Origin: CAWBCI01 sp963787195
GTDB taxonomy: Bacteria; Bacteroidota; Bacteroidia; Bacteroidales; JAGOPY01
Length of the DNA stretch: 64,000 bases
Assembly: GCA_963787195.1 (NCBI GenBank)
Contig: CAWBCI010000006.1
Location: 97,765 to 161,764 of the forward strand
Direction of reading: 5' to 3'
Position numbers and translations under genes: made by a program. Position 1 is the first letter of the stretch. Every line of letters starts with the position of its first letter. The notes under the pieces were generated by a model. That model was not told where the DNA came from. It searched no databases and was given only the letters and a program-made list of their open reading frames with translations. Positions 35,095 to 44,862 of the stretch are shown here, piece after piece.

Positions 35095-36387
35095 CTATTC
35101 TTCATCTCCTTCAAACCAATCCTGTATACGTTTCAGGAAACTTCCGGATCTGTTTTTCTTAACTGCTCTTTGCTCTTTTTCAGTGAGTTTCAGTTTATCT
35201 GAGTCTTTTAATCCTTCCCTGACCTTTTCTCTCATATAGCGTTCAACCCCCTCAATTACAAGACCGATACCGGTAGCATACATCGGACTGGCCATTTCAT
35301 CCGGGGTGCCGGGAGCCAGGTGTTCATTGGGATAACCGATACGGGTGTCCATCCCGGTCATAAATTCGGTTAACTGTCCCACATGTTTTAATAATGCACC
35401 GCCTCCAGTCAGGACTATTCCGGCAATGAGCTTTTTCTCATAGCCCGAGTTCCGGATTTCGTAATAAACATGTTCGGTGATCTCTTCCATGCGTGCCTGG
35501 ATTATACTGGCAAGGTTCTTCAGGGTAATTTCCTTCGGGGGACGTCCTCTTAAGCCGGGGATGGCAACTACTTCTTCATCCCGGTTTTCACTGGCCAGCG
35601 CTGAGCCGAATTTCACTTTTAATTCTTCAGCATGCTTTTTTATTATGGAACATCCTTCCTTTACGTCTTCAGTGATGATATCCCCGCCAAATGGTATTAC
35701 AGCAGTATGACGGATGATTCCATCCTGGAATATGGCAATATCAGTTGTGCCACCTCCTATATCTACTAAAACTACACCGGCCTCTTTCTCTTCTTCACTT
35801 AAAACCGCTTCTGCCGAAGCAATTGGCTCAAGGATCAGATCGACCACTTCCAGTTCGGCTTTTCTTACACATTTATAAATATTTTTCGCGGCGGCAGTTT
35901 GCCCGATAATTATATGGAAATTAGCTTCCAGTGAATTACCCAGCATCCCGATCGGATGTTTAATCCCCTGCTCACCGTCAACAATATACTCCTGCGGAAT
36001 CACATCAATAATCTCTTCCCCGGGAGTCATGTTCAGGTTGAACATATTTTGGTGCAGGGTATCAATGTCCTCCTGGCTGATCTCGGTTTCTATATCCTTA
36101 CGGATAATATTCCCCCGGTGCTGAAGACTTTTAATATGCTGCCCCGCGATGCCGACATTCACATATTTAATATCGACACCTGACCTTTGTTCAGCCATTT
36201 CAACAGCGATTTTAATAGATTGTACCGTGTTTTCAATATTCGATACTACCCCTCTCTTCACACCGATGGATTCGGTCTTTCCGTATCCTATGATCTCGAT
36301 CTTGCCGTTTTCATTTCGCCTGCCCACGATTGCGGCGATCTTGGTCGTCCCAATGTCCAATCCAACAATAATTTCAGAAGTTTCCAT
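35095..36387 (-). CDS. ftsA: Cell division protein FtsA
   Basis: A 430-residue actin-like ATPase that tethers FtsZ to the membrane. The N-terminal phosphate motif IVGLDIGTTKIAAIVG, VLVDIGGGTTDIAIF near residue 200 and AGIVLTGGGALL near 325 are all present. A C-terminal basic amphipathic segment (FLKRIQDWFEGDEE) fits the membrane-targeting tail. It lies 3 bp after ftsQ and 92 bp before ftsZ. Confidence 0.97.
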   Translation of the reverse strand: METSEIIVGLDIGTTKIAAIVGRRNENGKIEIIGYGKTESIGVKRGVVSNIENTVQSIKIAVEMAEQRSGVDIKYVNVGIAGQHIKSLQHRGNIIRKDIETEISQEDIDTLHQNMFNLNMTPGEEIIDVIPQEYIVDGEQGIKHPIGMLGNSLEANFHIIIGQTAAAKNIYKCVRKAELEVVDLILEPIASAEAVLSEEEKEAGVVLVDIGGGTTDIAIFQDGIIRHTAVIPFGGDIITEDVKEGCSIIKKHAEELKVKFGSALASENRDEEVVAIPGLRGRPPKEITLKNLASIIQARMEEITEHVYYEIRNSGYEKKLIAGIVLTGGGALLKHVGQLTEFMTGMDTRIGYPNEHLAPGTPDEMASPMYATGIGLVIEGVERYMREKVREGLKDSDKLKLTEKEQRAVKKNRSGSFLKRIQDWFEGDEE

Positions 36388-36390
36388 ACA

Positions 36391-37173
36391 TTAATATTTA
36401 GTACAAACTACTTGATTATCAAATTTTATATTGATGGTCTGATAAGTTTCCCATCCTTTTTTACTCATCACTTGTGTATAAAATGCCTTCAGGTTCTGAA
36501 GCTTGTTTCTGAGTTTGCTCGTGTCCCCCATCACTATGGTTTGTTTTCCGATCAGGGGAAGTAACTGAAACTCATTATTATGATCCACATATATCTGATT
36601 AATTAAGGCCCTGGAAAAATCATCCTTAGAAATCTCTTTTGCGATGATAAAAAGCTGTCTCAAAACAGATTTTTTAGAGAGTGAATTCAGGCTTATAACT
36701 GGTTTCGTCGCGAAATCAAAGTTCTCCTGTATGTCCCCATTTGCTAACATAACTCTTGTCGGATGCCTGAGATCCCATGGAATGATCTTTCCTTCCCGGT
36801 CGATAAAATATTGCTCAGAATTTGAGTTTATTATCCTGATTAAAGGCTCCCGTTGACTGACTTCGATGAAAATCTTACCGTTTACAGTTGAATATACTTT
36901 GGCTTTGAGGACGTAAGGATTTGTGCGGATCTCCTTCTCTATCCTGTTGATATCGATCTCTCCCAGGTGCTTCCCGACCACATCTGATTCAAGGCTGTCA
37001 ACTACCTGTTTGATCTCCTGTTTGGTAACCATTGGGTCTTCCAGAGGATTGACCACAGAGATATCCATCGAGCTGCATACTACATCATTATGAATAGTAT
37101 CCATAAATCCAACCAGGAAAAGCGCTCCTCCCAGCAACAGAATTGTGAATGATATGGTCAGTATCTTTTTCAT
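36391..37173 (-). CDS. ftsQ: Cell division protein FtsQ/DivIB
   Basis: A 260-residue bitopic protein: an N-terminal transmembrane segment (about 4-25), then a periplasmic POTRA-like domain (about 45-115) including KVYSTVNGKIFIEVSQREPL and a beta domain to the C-terminus. FtsQ links FtsL and the septal synthase into the divisome. Sequence conservation is low as usual, so position carries weight: its start overlaps the murC stop by 4 bp and ftsA begins 3 bp after its stop. Confidence 0.9.
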   Translation of the reverse strand: MKKILTISFTILLLGGALFLVGFMDTIHNDVVCSSMDISVVNPLEDPMVTKQEIKQVVDSLESDVVGKHLGEIDINRIEKEIRTNPYVLKAKVYSTVNGKIFIEVSQREPLIRIINSNSEQYFIDREGKIIPWDLRHPTRVMLANGDIQENFDFATKPVISLNSLSKKSVLRQLFIIAKEISKDDFSRALINQIYVDHNNEFQLLPLIGKQTIVMGDTSKLRNKLQNLKAFYTQVMSKKGWETYQTINIKFDNQVVCTKY

Positions 37174-38537
37174 TGATGTATTTCAGCCCTTATTTTTTCT
37201 ATCGGCCCAACTAATTGGTCTATATTTCCGGCCCCCATTGTGAGCAGGACTTCTGGTTTCTCACTTTTAATCAACTCTAATAATTCTTCCTTGTTCACCA
37301 GTTTTTTATGATTGTTTTTTATTTTATTCAGGATGATTACAGAACTGATCCCGGGTATGGGTTTTTCCCTTGCCGGATATATTTCCAGCAGGAATATCTC
37401 ATCGAGTAAATCCAGGCTGGAAGCAAAACCTTCGGCAAAATCACGGGTACGGGAATATAAATGGGGCTGGAATATCCCGCAAATCCTCTTTGATGGATAA
37501 AGCTCCCTGACCGCACTTATAAAAGCCCTGATCTCTGCCGGGTGATGGGCATAATCGTCGATATATATACCTCCCTCTTCCCTTACCCGGATATCAAATC
37601 TTCTCCTTACGCCTGTGTATGACCTGAGTCCTTTGAGTATCTGTTCATTTGAGGCCCCGAGAGACTTGCAAACACCATAGGCTGCGAGCGCATTTTCAAT
37701 ATTGTGCTTTCCGGGAACATTTAAGGAAATATTTTTACTTTGCTGATCACAGCTTATCAGGTCAAAAACATGAGTTCCATTTTCAACCCTTACATTGCCT
37801 GCATATAAATCAGCCAGCGTTTCCACAGCGTAATCAATTCGCCTGATATCGGATTTCAATTCTAATTGAATGTCATTCCGGATGAACAGTTTACCGGCCG
37901 GTTTAATCTGGCTTGCAAAGGTTCCAAAAGAATAAGCCATTTCATCCCTGGTTTTATAGATATCAAGATGATCGGCATCCATGGCGGAAATAACTGCAAT
38001 ATCAGGATGTAGTTGCAGGAAGGAACGGTCATACTCATCCGCTTCAACTACCATTATCTCATCTTCACCTGTAGAAATATAGTTTGAATTATAATTCCTG
38101 GAAATACCTCCTGTCAGGGCGGTAAGTTTGAAGCCGGCCTGGAAAAGAATATGGGCAATCATAGAGGTGATGGAGGTTTTGCCATGGGATCCGGCCACCG
38201 CAACTGTCTTTTTTCCATCAGTAATCATTCCCAGGACTACCGAGCGTTTCAATATGGTCAAGCCACTGTTTGAAAGACTTATAAATTCCTTCAGATCAGA
38301 AGGAATTGCAGGTGTATAAATTACCAGGTCAATATCAGCGGGAATTTGACCCGGATCATCCTCAAAATGAATTTCTATACCTTCTTTGGAAAGCTCTCTT
38401 GTAAGATCGGTTTCGGTCCGGTCATATCCGGAAACTTTTTTCCCACGGGAATTGAAATACCTTGCCAGGGCGCTCATCCCAATTCCTCCGATGCCGAGGA
38501 AATATATACTTTTTATGTCTGACAGGTTTTTCAACAT
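37170..38537 (-). CDS. murC: UDP-N-acetylmuramate--L-alanine ligase
   Basis: A 455-residue Mur ligase adding the first amino acid, L-alanine, to UDP-MurNAc. The N-terminal Rossmann motif FLGIGGIGMSALA, the ATP loop AGSHGKTSITSM (about 113-124) and YDDYAHHPAEI near residue 325 define it. Full length. Its start coincides with the last base of murG and its stop overlaps ftsQ by 4 bp, so translation is probably coupled. Confidence 0.97.
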   Translation of the reverse strand: MLKNLSDIKSIYFLGIGGIGMSALARYFNSRGKKVSGYDRTETDLTRELSKEGIEIHFEDDPGQIPADIDLVIYTPAIPSDLKEFISLSNSGLTILKRSVVLGMITDGKKTVAVAGSHGKTSITSMIAHILFQAGFKLTALTGGISRNYNSNYISTGEDEIMVVEADEYDRSFLQLHPDIAVISAMDADHLDIYKTRDEMAYSFGTFASQIKPAGKLFIRNDIQLELKSDIRRIDYAVETLADLYAGNVRVENGTHVFDLISCDQQSKNISLNVPGKHNIENALAAYGVCKSLGASNEQILKGLRSYTGVRRRFDIRVREEGGIYIDDYAHHPAEIRAFISAVRELYPSKRICGIFQPHLYSRTRDFAEGFASSLDLLDEIFLLEIYPAREKPIPGISSVIILNKIKNNHKKLVNKEELLELIKSEKPEVLLTMGAGNIDQLVGPIEKIRAEIHQ

Positions 38538-39646
38538 TATCTGTTAATGAGTTTTAAGATCTCTCCGGCAATTATTTTATCAGCATCCGGCACAGCAAAC
38601 TGCCTGATGTTTTGTGCCAATTTTTTTTGTAATTCCTTGTTCATCACAAGTGAATCAATAGTTTGTTCAAGTTTGGCAGTGGCTTCAGAATCTTTCACCA
38701 ACAAAGCAGCATTTTTTTCTTTGAGCCTCATTGCATTTTTCATCTGGTGGTCTTCAGCGGCGCTTGGCAACGGAATGAAAATAGAAGCTTTGGCTACCGC
38801 CGACAATTCCGATATGGTAGTTGCTCCTGCTCTTGAAACAACTATATCACAGAGAGCGAATGCAAGGTCCATTCGTTTGATAAAATCAACGGGTTTTATA
38901 CCCGGATAATTAATCATTCGGACTGCATCGGAGGCAGTTTTAAAATAAGATGGTCCGGTTTGCCATAAAAGCTGCAGATCTTTCTTCTTAAAGTAAGCCA
39001 AAATTTTGCTGATACTTTTATTAATGGAAAGTGCCCCCTGGCTCCCTCCAAGCACCAGTAAAGTTTGCTTTTCAGGATCTAAGCCGAACAGGATGGCAGC
39101 TTCTGCTTTTTTTCCTTCAGTTTTTATAACGTTTGCCCTTACCGGGTTTCCGCTAAGTATGATTTTTTCCTTTGGGAAAAATCTATCCATATTTTCATAT
39201 GCAACACAAATCCGGTCCACTCTTTTTGCCAGCAGTTTATTGGTGATCCCGGGGAACGAATTCTGTTCCTGGATCAATGTGGGGATTCCCATCTGGCTTG
39301 CCATCCAGAGTGCCGGGCCGGAGGCATAACCGCCAACACCGACCACAGCATCTGGCCTGGATTTCTTTAAAATACTTCTGGATTTCCAAAGGCTGGAAAT
39401 CAACTTAAAGGGGAACATAAGATTGTCAATCGAAAGATCTCTCCTCAAACCGCTGATCCACAAGCTCTCTATCGGGTAACCTGCGGCCGGTACCTTTTCC
39501 ATTTCCATACGTCCTTCAGCTCCGATGAACAGGATCTCCACTCCCGGGATTATATCCTTCAATGCCTCAGCTATGGCCAGAGCCGGGAAAATGTGTCCCC
39601 CGGTTCCTCCTCCGCTTATTATAATATGAGCATTAAGCTGTTTCAT
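38537..39646 (-). CDS. murG: Undecaprenyldiphospho-muramoylpentapeptide beta-N-acetylglucosaminyltransferase
   Basis: A GT28 transferase that makes lipid II from lipid I on the cytoplasmic face. The start at 39646 (MKQLNAHIIIS, 369 residues) is preferred; in-frame starts up to 39691 lie inside ftsW. The N-terminal GGGTGGHIFPALA, PDAVVGVGGYASGP, the sugar-nucleotide motif LVLGGSQGALSIN and SRAGATTISEL are all present. It overlaps ftsW by about 14 bp and murC by 1 bp. Confidence 0.96.
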   Translation of the reverse strand: MKQLNAHIIISGGGTGGHIFPALAIAEALKDIIPGVEILFIGAEGRMEMEKVPAAGYPIESLWISGLRRDLSIDNLMFPFKLISSLWKSRSILKKSRPDAVVGVGGYASGPALWMASQMGIPTLIQEQNSFPGITNKLLAKRVDRICVAYENMDRFFPKEKIILSGNPVRANVIKTEGKKAEAAILFGLDPEKQTLLVLGGSQGALSINKSISKILAYFKKKDLQLLWQTGPSYFKTASDAVRMINYPGIKPVDFIKRMDLAFALCDIVVSRAGATTISELSAVAKASIFIPLPSAAEDHQMKNAMRLKEKNAALLVKDSEATAKLEQTIDSLVMNKELQKKLAQNIRQFAVPDADKIIAGEILKLINR

Positions 39647-40793
39647 AATTTTCTTCATGAACGGGTCCTTCCTGGACCTCTTTACTGACACTCAAAATAA
39701 TACCGATAGCAATACTTGTAAACCAAATGGATGTTCCTCCCATACTTACTAAGGGTAGGGGCATACCGGTGACAGGCAATATATGCACTGCCACTCCCAT
39801 ATTGATGATTGCCTGGAAAACCAGGCTGAATGCAACTCCTATGGTCAGGAATGCCCCGAAATTACGGGGTATCTTTGTGACGATCCTGACGGCCCTGTAT
39901 AATAATATCATATAAAGCAATACAACAAAAGCACCTCCGACCAGGCCATATTCCTCCAGGATAATCGCAAAAATGAAATCCGAATAGGGGTGGGGCAGAA
40001 AATTCCTTTGCGTACTATTCCCGGGACCTTTACCAACTAAGCCTCCGGATGCAATAGCAATTTTAGCTTGTTCGGTCTGAAAGTTTTCCTGCCCGTCTTT
40101 TCCGGCAAAATTCTCTATCCTGTTTTTCCAGGTCCATAAACGACCTTGCTTATTTCCCGGCATAAAATAAAGCACCAGGATAAACAAGCCGAAAATTACT
40201 ATGGTGATACCGATCAGGCTCAGAATATATTTCATATTTATCCTGCCGATGAACATCAGCACCAGGCTGGTGGTAAAGAGCATTGCTGCTGTCGACAAAT
40301 CAGCTGGAAGTATCAGGCCGCATACAATCAGGATGGGAACCATTATAGGTACGAAAGCAGATTTGAAATCCTTAATCACATCCTGTTTTTTTGTCAGCAA
40401 TCTGGCCAGGTACATGATGAGAGTAAGTTTGGCAAGATCGGAAGTCTGGAAACTCAGATTGAAAGGTAGAGGGAGCGCACGTCGGGCATCATTCAGGTTC
40501 ATTCCCACGAATAAAGTTAGAACAAGTAAGGGTATAGAAATATAAAGAGCGATCTGAAACAGGCGCGAGTAATAGGTGTATTTTATCAGGTGTGTGAGAT
40601 ACATCAATACAAATCCCAGAAAAAGTATGACAAAATGCTTTAAAAGATAATATTCAGTATTGCCACCCTGATATTTGTAAGCCAGTGTTCCGGTGGAACT
40701 ATATACTGTTAATAGCGAAAGAATGGAAAGCAGGAAGACCACCACCCAGATCACTTTATCACCTTTTATATTTTTCAGGACCTGTAACATCAT
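39633..40793 (-). CDS. ftsW: SEDS-family cell division protein FtsW
   Basis: A 386-residue polytopic SEDS glycosyltransferase for septal peptidoglycan, working with the class B PBP encoded upstream. About ten transmembrane segments are visible. Signature segments include DLAKLTLIMYLARLL near residue 117, the periplasmic loop around LPHPYSDFIFAIILEEYG, and PVTGMPLPLVSMGGTS near the C-terminus. It directly abuts murD and overlaps murG. Confidence 0.96.
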   Translation of the reverse strand: MMLQVLKNIKGDKVIWVVVFLLSILSLLTVYSSTGTLAYKYQGGNTEYYLLKHFVILFLGFVLMYLTHLIKYTYYSRLFQIALYISIPLLVLTLFVGMNLNDARRALPLPFNLSFQTSDLAKLTLIMYLARLLTKKQDVIKDFKSAFVPIMVPILIVCGLILPADLSTAAMLFTTSLVLMFIGRINMKYILSLIGITIVIFGLFILVLYFMPGNKQGRLWTWKNRIENFAGKDGQENFQTEQAKIAIASGGLVGKGPGNSTQRNFLPHPYSDFIFAIILEEYGLVGGAFVVLLYMILLYRAVRIVTKIPRNFGAFLTIGVAFSLVFQAIINMGVAVHILPVTGMPLPLVSMGGTSIWFTSIAIGIILSVSKEVQEGPVHEENYETA

Positions 40794-42137
40794 TTAAAGG
40801 TTTTTCACTGCTTGTTTGAATTGATTTCCCCTGTCTTCAAAATTTTCGAACAGGTCAAAACTCGCGCAGGCGGGTGAAAGAAGTACCACTTCCCCTCTTT
40901 GAGCAATTTGGTATCCGGTACGCACCGCTTCTTCGGCCGACTGACATTCATAAATACCTTCGACCATACCTGCAAAGTACTTTTTTATTTTCCGGTTGTC
41001 TTTTCCCAGGCAAACAATCGCCCTTACCCGCGATTTTACCATAGGTTCCAGTGCAGCATAGTTGTTCCCTTTATCCTGGCCTCCTGCAATCCATATCACC
41101 TTCTTGTTTAAACTTTCCAGTGCGTACCATGTTGAATTAACATTGGTCGCCTTGGAATCATTTATAAAATCAATCCCATGTATGCTTGCCACAAACTCCA
41201 GGCGGTGTTCTATATTTTGGAAATCAGACATGGATTGTTTGATTGTTTCCTTGCGGATATCAAGCAGTTTTGCAGCAATTCCGGCTGCCATCGAGTTGTA
41301 AATGTTGTGGCGGCCTTGTAAAGCCATTTCTTCTAATGTCATGTGAAATTCTTTTTGTTTTATGCAGAAAATCAGTTTATTATCTTTAAGGAATGCACCT
41401 TCACCCGATATTCCGGTCAAAGCAGAGAAAGACAGGGTCTCAGGACTTATGATCCTTTGCTTGACCTCCTCTTTCAAAACAGGGTCATCGGCACAGTAGA
41501 TGAAGTAATCCTCAGGTCTTTGGTTGCGGATAATCCTGAACTTGGAGGCAGTATATTTATTGAAATCGTTGTCATAGCGATCTAAATGGTCTGGTGTGAT
41601 ATTCAACAATATGCTGATATCAGGCCTGAAATCGAACATACCGTCTAATTGGAAGCTGCTGATTTCAAGTACATAATAGTCGAAATCATTTTCTGCTACC
41701 GATTTTGCGAAACTGCTTCCCACATTTCCTGCAATACCGGCATTCAACCCGGCGGCTTTAAGGATATGATGTGTGAGAAGGGTGGTCGTTGTTTTGCCAT
41801 TGCTTCCGCTTATACAAATCGTTTTAGCTGAAGTGTGGCGGCCTGCATATTCTATTTCCGATATAATGCTGATACCTTTTTTCCGGGCTTTTTCTATTAT
41901 AGGTACTGAGTCAGGTATTCCCGGGCTTTTGATAATTTCATCAGCCTTCAGTATCTTTTCTTCCGTATGTTTTCCTTCTTCATAAGGGATCTCATATTCT
42001 TCAAGTATACTTCTGTAATTATCCTTTATCGCAGCACGCTCAGATACAAAAGGACGGTTCCCGAGCTTTTTTGCCAATATGGCTGCTCCGGTTCCGCTTT
42101 CGCCTGCTCCAAGTATAATTATTTCGTGCCTGCTCAT
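40794..42137 (-). CDS. murD: UDP-N-acetylmuramoylalanine--D-glutamate ligase
   Basis: A 447-residue Mur ligase adding D-glutamate. The N-terminal motif ILGAGESGTGAAILAKKLG, the ATP loop ISGSNGKTTTTLL (about 108-120), NITPDHLDRY near 178 and NDSKATNVNSTW near 304 are as expected. There is no gap before ftsW, and mraY ends 3 bp upstream, so it is embedded in the dcw operon. Confidence 0.97.
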   Translation of the reverse strand: MSRHEIIILGAGESGTGAAILAKKLGNRPFVSERAAIKDNYRSILEEYEIPYEEGKHTEEKILKADEIIKSPGIPDSVPIIEKARKKGISIISEIEYAGRHTSAKTICISGSNGKTTTTLLTHHILKAAGLNAGIAGNVGSSFAKSVAENDFDYYVLEISSFQLDGMFDFRPDISILLNITPDHLDRYDNDFNKYTASKFRIIRNQRPEDYFIYCADDPVLKEEVKQRIISPETLSFSALTGISGEGAFLKDNKLIFCIKQKEFHMTLEEMALQGRHNIYNSMAAGIAAKLLDIRKETIKQSMSDFQNIEHRLEFVASIHGIDFINDSKATNVNSTWYALESLNKKVIWIAGGQDKGNNYAALEPMVKSRVRAIVCLGKDNRKIKKYFAGMVEGIYECQSAEEAVRTGYQIAQRGEVVLLSPACASFDLFENFEDRGNQFKQAVKNL

Positions 42138-42140
42138 TTA

Positions 42141-43382
42141 CTACCTGAGTTTTAGTGTGATGATTGTTAAGACTGCCAGCATGAGTCCTACGATAAAAAA
42201 CCTTAGGACAATTTTTGGCTCCGGATATCCGATCACCTGGAAATGATGATGAAGGGGTGACATCCTGAATATACGTTTGCCTGCGCCGGTCGTTTTCCGG
42301 GTATATTTGAAATAGCTTACCTGCATAACTACCGAGAGGCTTTCCATCAGGAAAATACCGCACAGGATTGGGATCATTAGTTCTTTACGGATGAGGATAG
42401 CAAATACAGCGATGATACCTCCCAGGGCCAGGCTTCCTGTATCTCCCATGAATATTTGCGCCGGATATGAATTATACCAGAGGAAACCGACACAAGCTCC
42501 TACAAAAGCGCTTATAAATATGGTAAGTTCACCTGTTTCAGGCAGGTACATGATATTCAGGTAATCAGCAAAAATGATATTACCCGAAACCCAGGCCAAA
42601 ATGCCAAGGGTTGTCCCGATAATGGCAGAAGTTCCTGTCGCAAGCCCGTCCATTCCGTCTGTAAGATTGGCACCATTTGACACAGCTGTGATGATAAAAA
42701 TCACGAAGGGTATAAATATCAGGTATGCATAACTTTCATAGTTTTTACCTACCCATTTGAGCAGGACTGCATAATCAAATTCATTATTCTTTACAAATGG
42801 AATAGTAGTCCTGGTTGATTTTACGCTGTGTTCACTATATCTGGCAGAGACCTGTTCGATTTTAGGAGTATTTGCATTATTTGATATATCAAGAGTATTT
42901 TTCTCACGGATAACTACATCTTTGCTGAAAAACATAGTCATTCCAACAATTAGCCCCAGGACTATCTGACCGATAATCTTATATTTTCCGCTTAATCCCT
43001 TTTTATTTTTTTTGAAGACTTTGATATAATCGTCCGTGAATCCTATCATTCCAAGCCAGAGGGTCGTGAAGAGCATGATTATGATATAGATATTGTGGAG
43101 TTGTGCAAATAGGAGGGTAGGTACTAAAATTGCTGCGAGGATGATAAGCCCTCCCATAGTTGGTGTTCCTTGTTTTTCTAGCTGGCCTTCCAGACCCAGG
43201 TCCCGGATGGTTTCTCCAACCTGCCTGGCATTCAGATATTTTATCCAGCGTTTTCCAAAAAGGAGGGAAATTATCAGCGAGGTGATCACAGCTGCCGCCG
43301 CCCTAAAGGAGATGTATTGAAATACACCTGCCCCTGGCACGTTACAACATTTCTGCAGATAATCAAATAAATAGTACAACAT
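42141..43382 (-). CDS. mraY: Phospho-N-acetylmuramoyl-pentapeptide-transferase
   Basis: A 413-residue integral membrane enzyme that forms lipid I from UDP-MurNAc-pentapeptide and undecaprenyl phosphate. GTPTMGGLIIL near residue 74, the Asp-rich GFTDDYIKVFKKNKKGL near 113 and NLTDGMDGLATG near 240 are diagnostic. An insert of about 50 residues (roughly 150-205) between membrane segments makes it longer than the E. coli enzyme (360), a Bacteroidota trait. It lies between murE and murD. Confidence 0.97.
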   Translation of the reverse strand: MLYYLFDYLQKCCNVPGAGVFQYISFRAAAAVITSLIISLLFGKRWIKYLNARQVGETIRDLGLEGQLEKQGTPTMGGLIILAAILVPTLLFAQLHNIYIIIMLFTTLWLGMIGFTDDYIKVFKKNKKGLSGKYKIIGQIVLGLIVGMTMFFSKDVVIREKNTLDISNNANTPKIEQVSARYSEHSVKSTRTTIPFVKNNEFDYAVLLKWVGKNYESYAYLIFIPFVIFIITAVSNGANLTDGMDGLATGTSAIIGTTLGILAWVSGNIIFADYLNIMYLPETGELTIFISAFVGACVGFLWYNSYPAQIFMGDTGSLALGGIIAVFAILIRKELMIPILCGIFLMESLSVVMQVSYFKYTRKTTGAGKRIFRMSPLHHHFQVIGYPEPKIVLRFFIVGLMLAVLTIITLKLR

Positions 43383-43390
43383 AATTGTTC

Positions 43391-44860
43391 TTATTTTTCT
43401 TTTTTCCTGCCTTTCAGCGCTTCACTGAGAACCTTCGTATCATCGAAAGCATATTTTTTTCCTTTGATTTCCTGATATTTTTCATGTCCCTTCCCCGCTA
43501 TGAGGATTATATCTCCTGTGTTCGCGAAACTGCAGGCTGCCCGGATGGCTTCTTTCCGGTTTACAATTTCAATTACCTTAGGCCTGTCTTCGATTGAAAC
43601 ACCTGCCCTCATTTCCCGGATTATATCCTCGGGGTCTTCCGACCGCGGGTTGTCAGAGGTAAGGATTACATGGTCACTTAAATTCCCGCATATTTTCGCC
43701 ATAACAGGCCTTTTGGTTCTGTCCCGGTCACCACCGGCCCCAACAACGGTTATAAGCTTTTCATTATGTGTACGGATATTATTGATGGTTTCCAATACAT
43801 TTTTAAGAGCATCAGGAGTATGGGCATAATCCACAATTCCTGTAATGTCAGCCTCATTGCGTATAGTTTCAAAGCGTCCCTCAACGGGATTTAAACTTGT
43901 TAATTCCCTGAGCACTTCTTCTTTATCCTGCCCCAGCATGATAGCTGTCGCGTAAACCGCTGTCAGGTTATAGGCATTGAATTCTCCAACCAGTTTGAAA
44001 ATGGCGGGTATACCATTAATTTCCATTTCCAGGCCTTCAAGCTGGCTGGATATGATCCGGCCTTTAAAATCTGCTGCTGTTTTAAGAGCATACGTTCTGA
44101 CACCCGCCCGGGTATTTTGTATCATGATCCTGCCATTCTTATCATCTGTATTTGTCAATGCAAAAGCCTGCCTGCTGAGACCATCAAAGAATTTCTTCTT
44201 GGCACTCAGGTATTCGGAGAAAGTATGGTGGTAATCCAGATGATCATGGGTGATATTGGTAAAGATCCCGCCTTCGAAACGGAGTCCGGCTATCCGGTTC
44301 TGATCGATTGCATGAGAACTTACTTCCATAAAGCAATAGGTACAGCCCCTTTCCACCATTTCCTCCAGGAGTTGGTTTAGCATTAAAGCATCAGGGGTTG
44401 TGTGTGTTGAAGGAATGATCTCATCTTCAATCATATTTTGTATGGTTGAGAGCAAACCGGCACTAAAACCCAGAGAGCGGAATAAATGATGCAAAAGGGT
44501 GGCTATAGTTGTTTTACCATTGGTCCCGGTAACCCCAACCAGTTTGAGTTGTTCTGAGGGTTTATCATAAAAATTGGATGCAAGTATACCAAGGGCGATG
44601 CTGCTGTTCTTAACCCTGATGTATGTGATTTTCTCATCTATAAACTCCGGAATTTTTTCACATATCAAGGCAATTGCCCCCTGTTGAATTGCCTGAGGTA
44701 TATATTCATGACCATCGGAACGGGTACCTGCCACCGCCACGAAAAGTGAGTTTGAGGTGACTTTTCTGGAATCAAATGCTATAGTACTGATTGTAATATC
44801 CGTCAACCCGATGATCTCATCGACTGCTACAGTATATAATATGTCTCTTAAGTTTTTCAA
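43391..44860 (-). CDS. murE: UDP-N-acetylmuramoylalanyl-D-glutamate--2,6-diaminopimelate ligase
   Basis: A 489-residue Mur ligase adding the third stem-peptide residue. The ATP loop VGVTGTNGKTTIATLLHH lies near residue 108, and NITHDHLDYHHTF near 202. The amino-acid specificity motif reads DNPRSEDPEDI near 400: the DNPR form indicates meso-diaminopimelate rather than lysine. It lies 2 bp after the ftsI stop and 8 bp before mraY. Confidence 0.96.
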   Translation of the reverse strand: MKNLRDILYTVAVDEIIGLTDITISTIAFDSRKVTSNSLFVAVAGTRSDGHEYIPQAIQQGAIALICEKIPEFIDEKITYIRVKNSSIALGILASNFYDKPSEQLKLVGVTGTNGKTTIATLLHHLFRSLGFSAGLLSTIQNMIEDEIIPSTHTTPDALMLNQLLEEMVERGCTYCFMEVSSHAIDQNRIAGLRFEGGIFTNITHDHLDYHHTFSEYLSAKKKFFDGLSRQAFALTNTDDKNGRIMIQNTRAGVRTYALKTAADFKGRIISSQLEGLEMEINGIPAIFKLVGEFNAYNLTAVYATAIMLGQDKEEVLRELTSLNPVEGRFETIRNEADITGIVDYAHTPDALKNVLETINNIRTHNEKLITVVGAGGDRDRTKRPVMAKICGNLSDHVILTSDNPRSEDPEDIIREMRAGVSIEDRPKVIEIVNRKEAIRAACSFANTGDIILIAGKGHEKYQEIKGKKYAFDDTKVLSEALKGRKKEK

Positions 44861-44862
44861 GA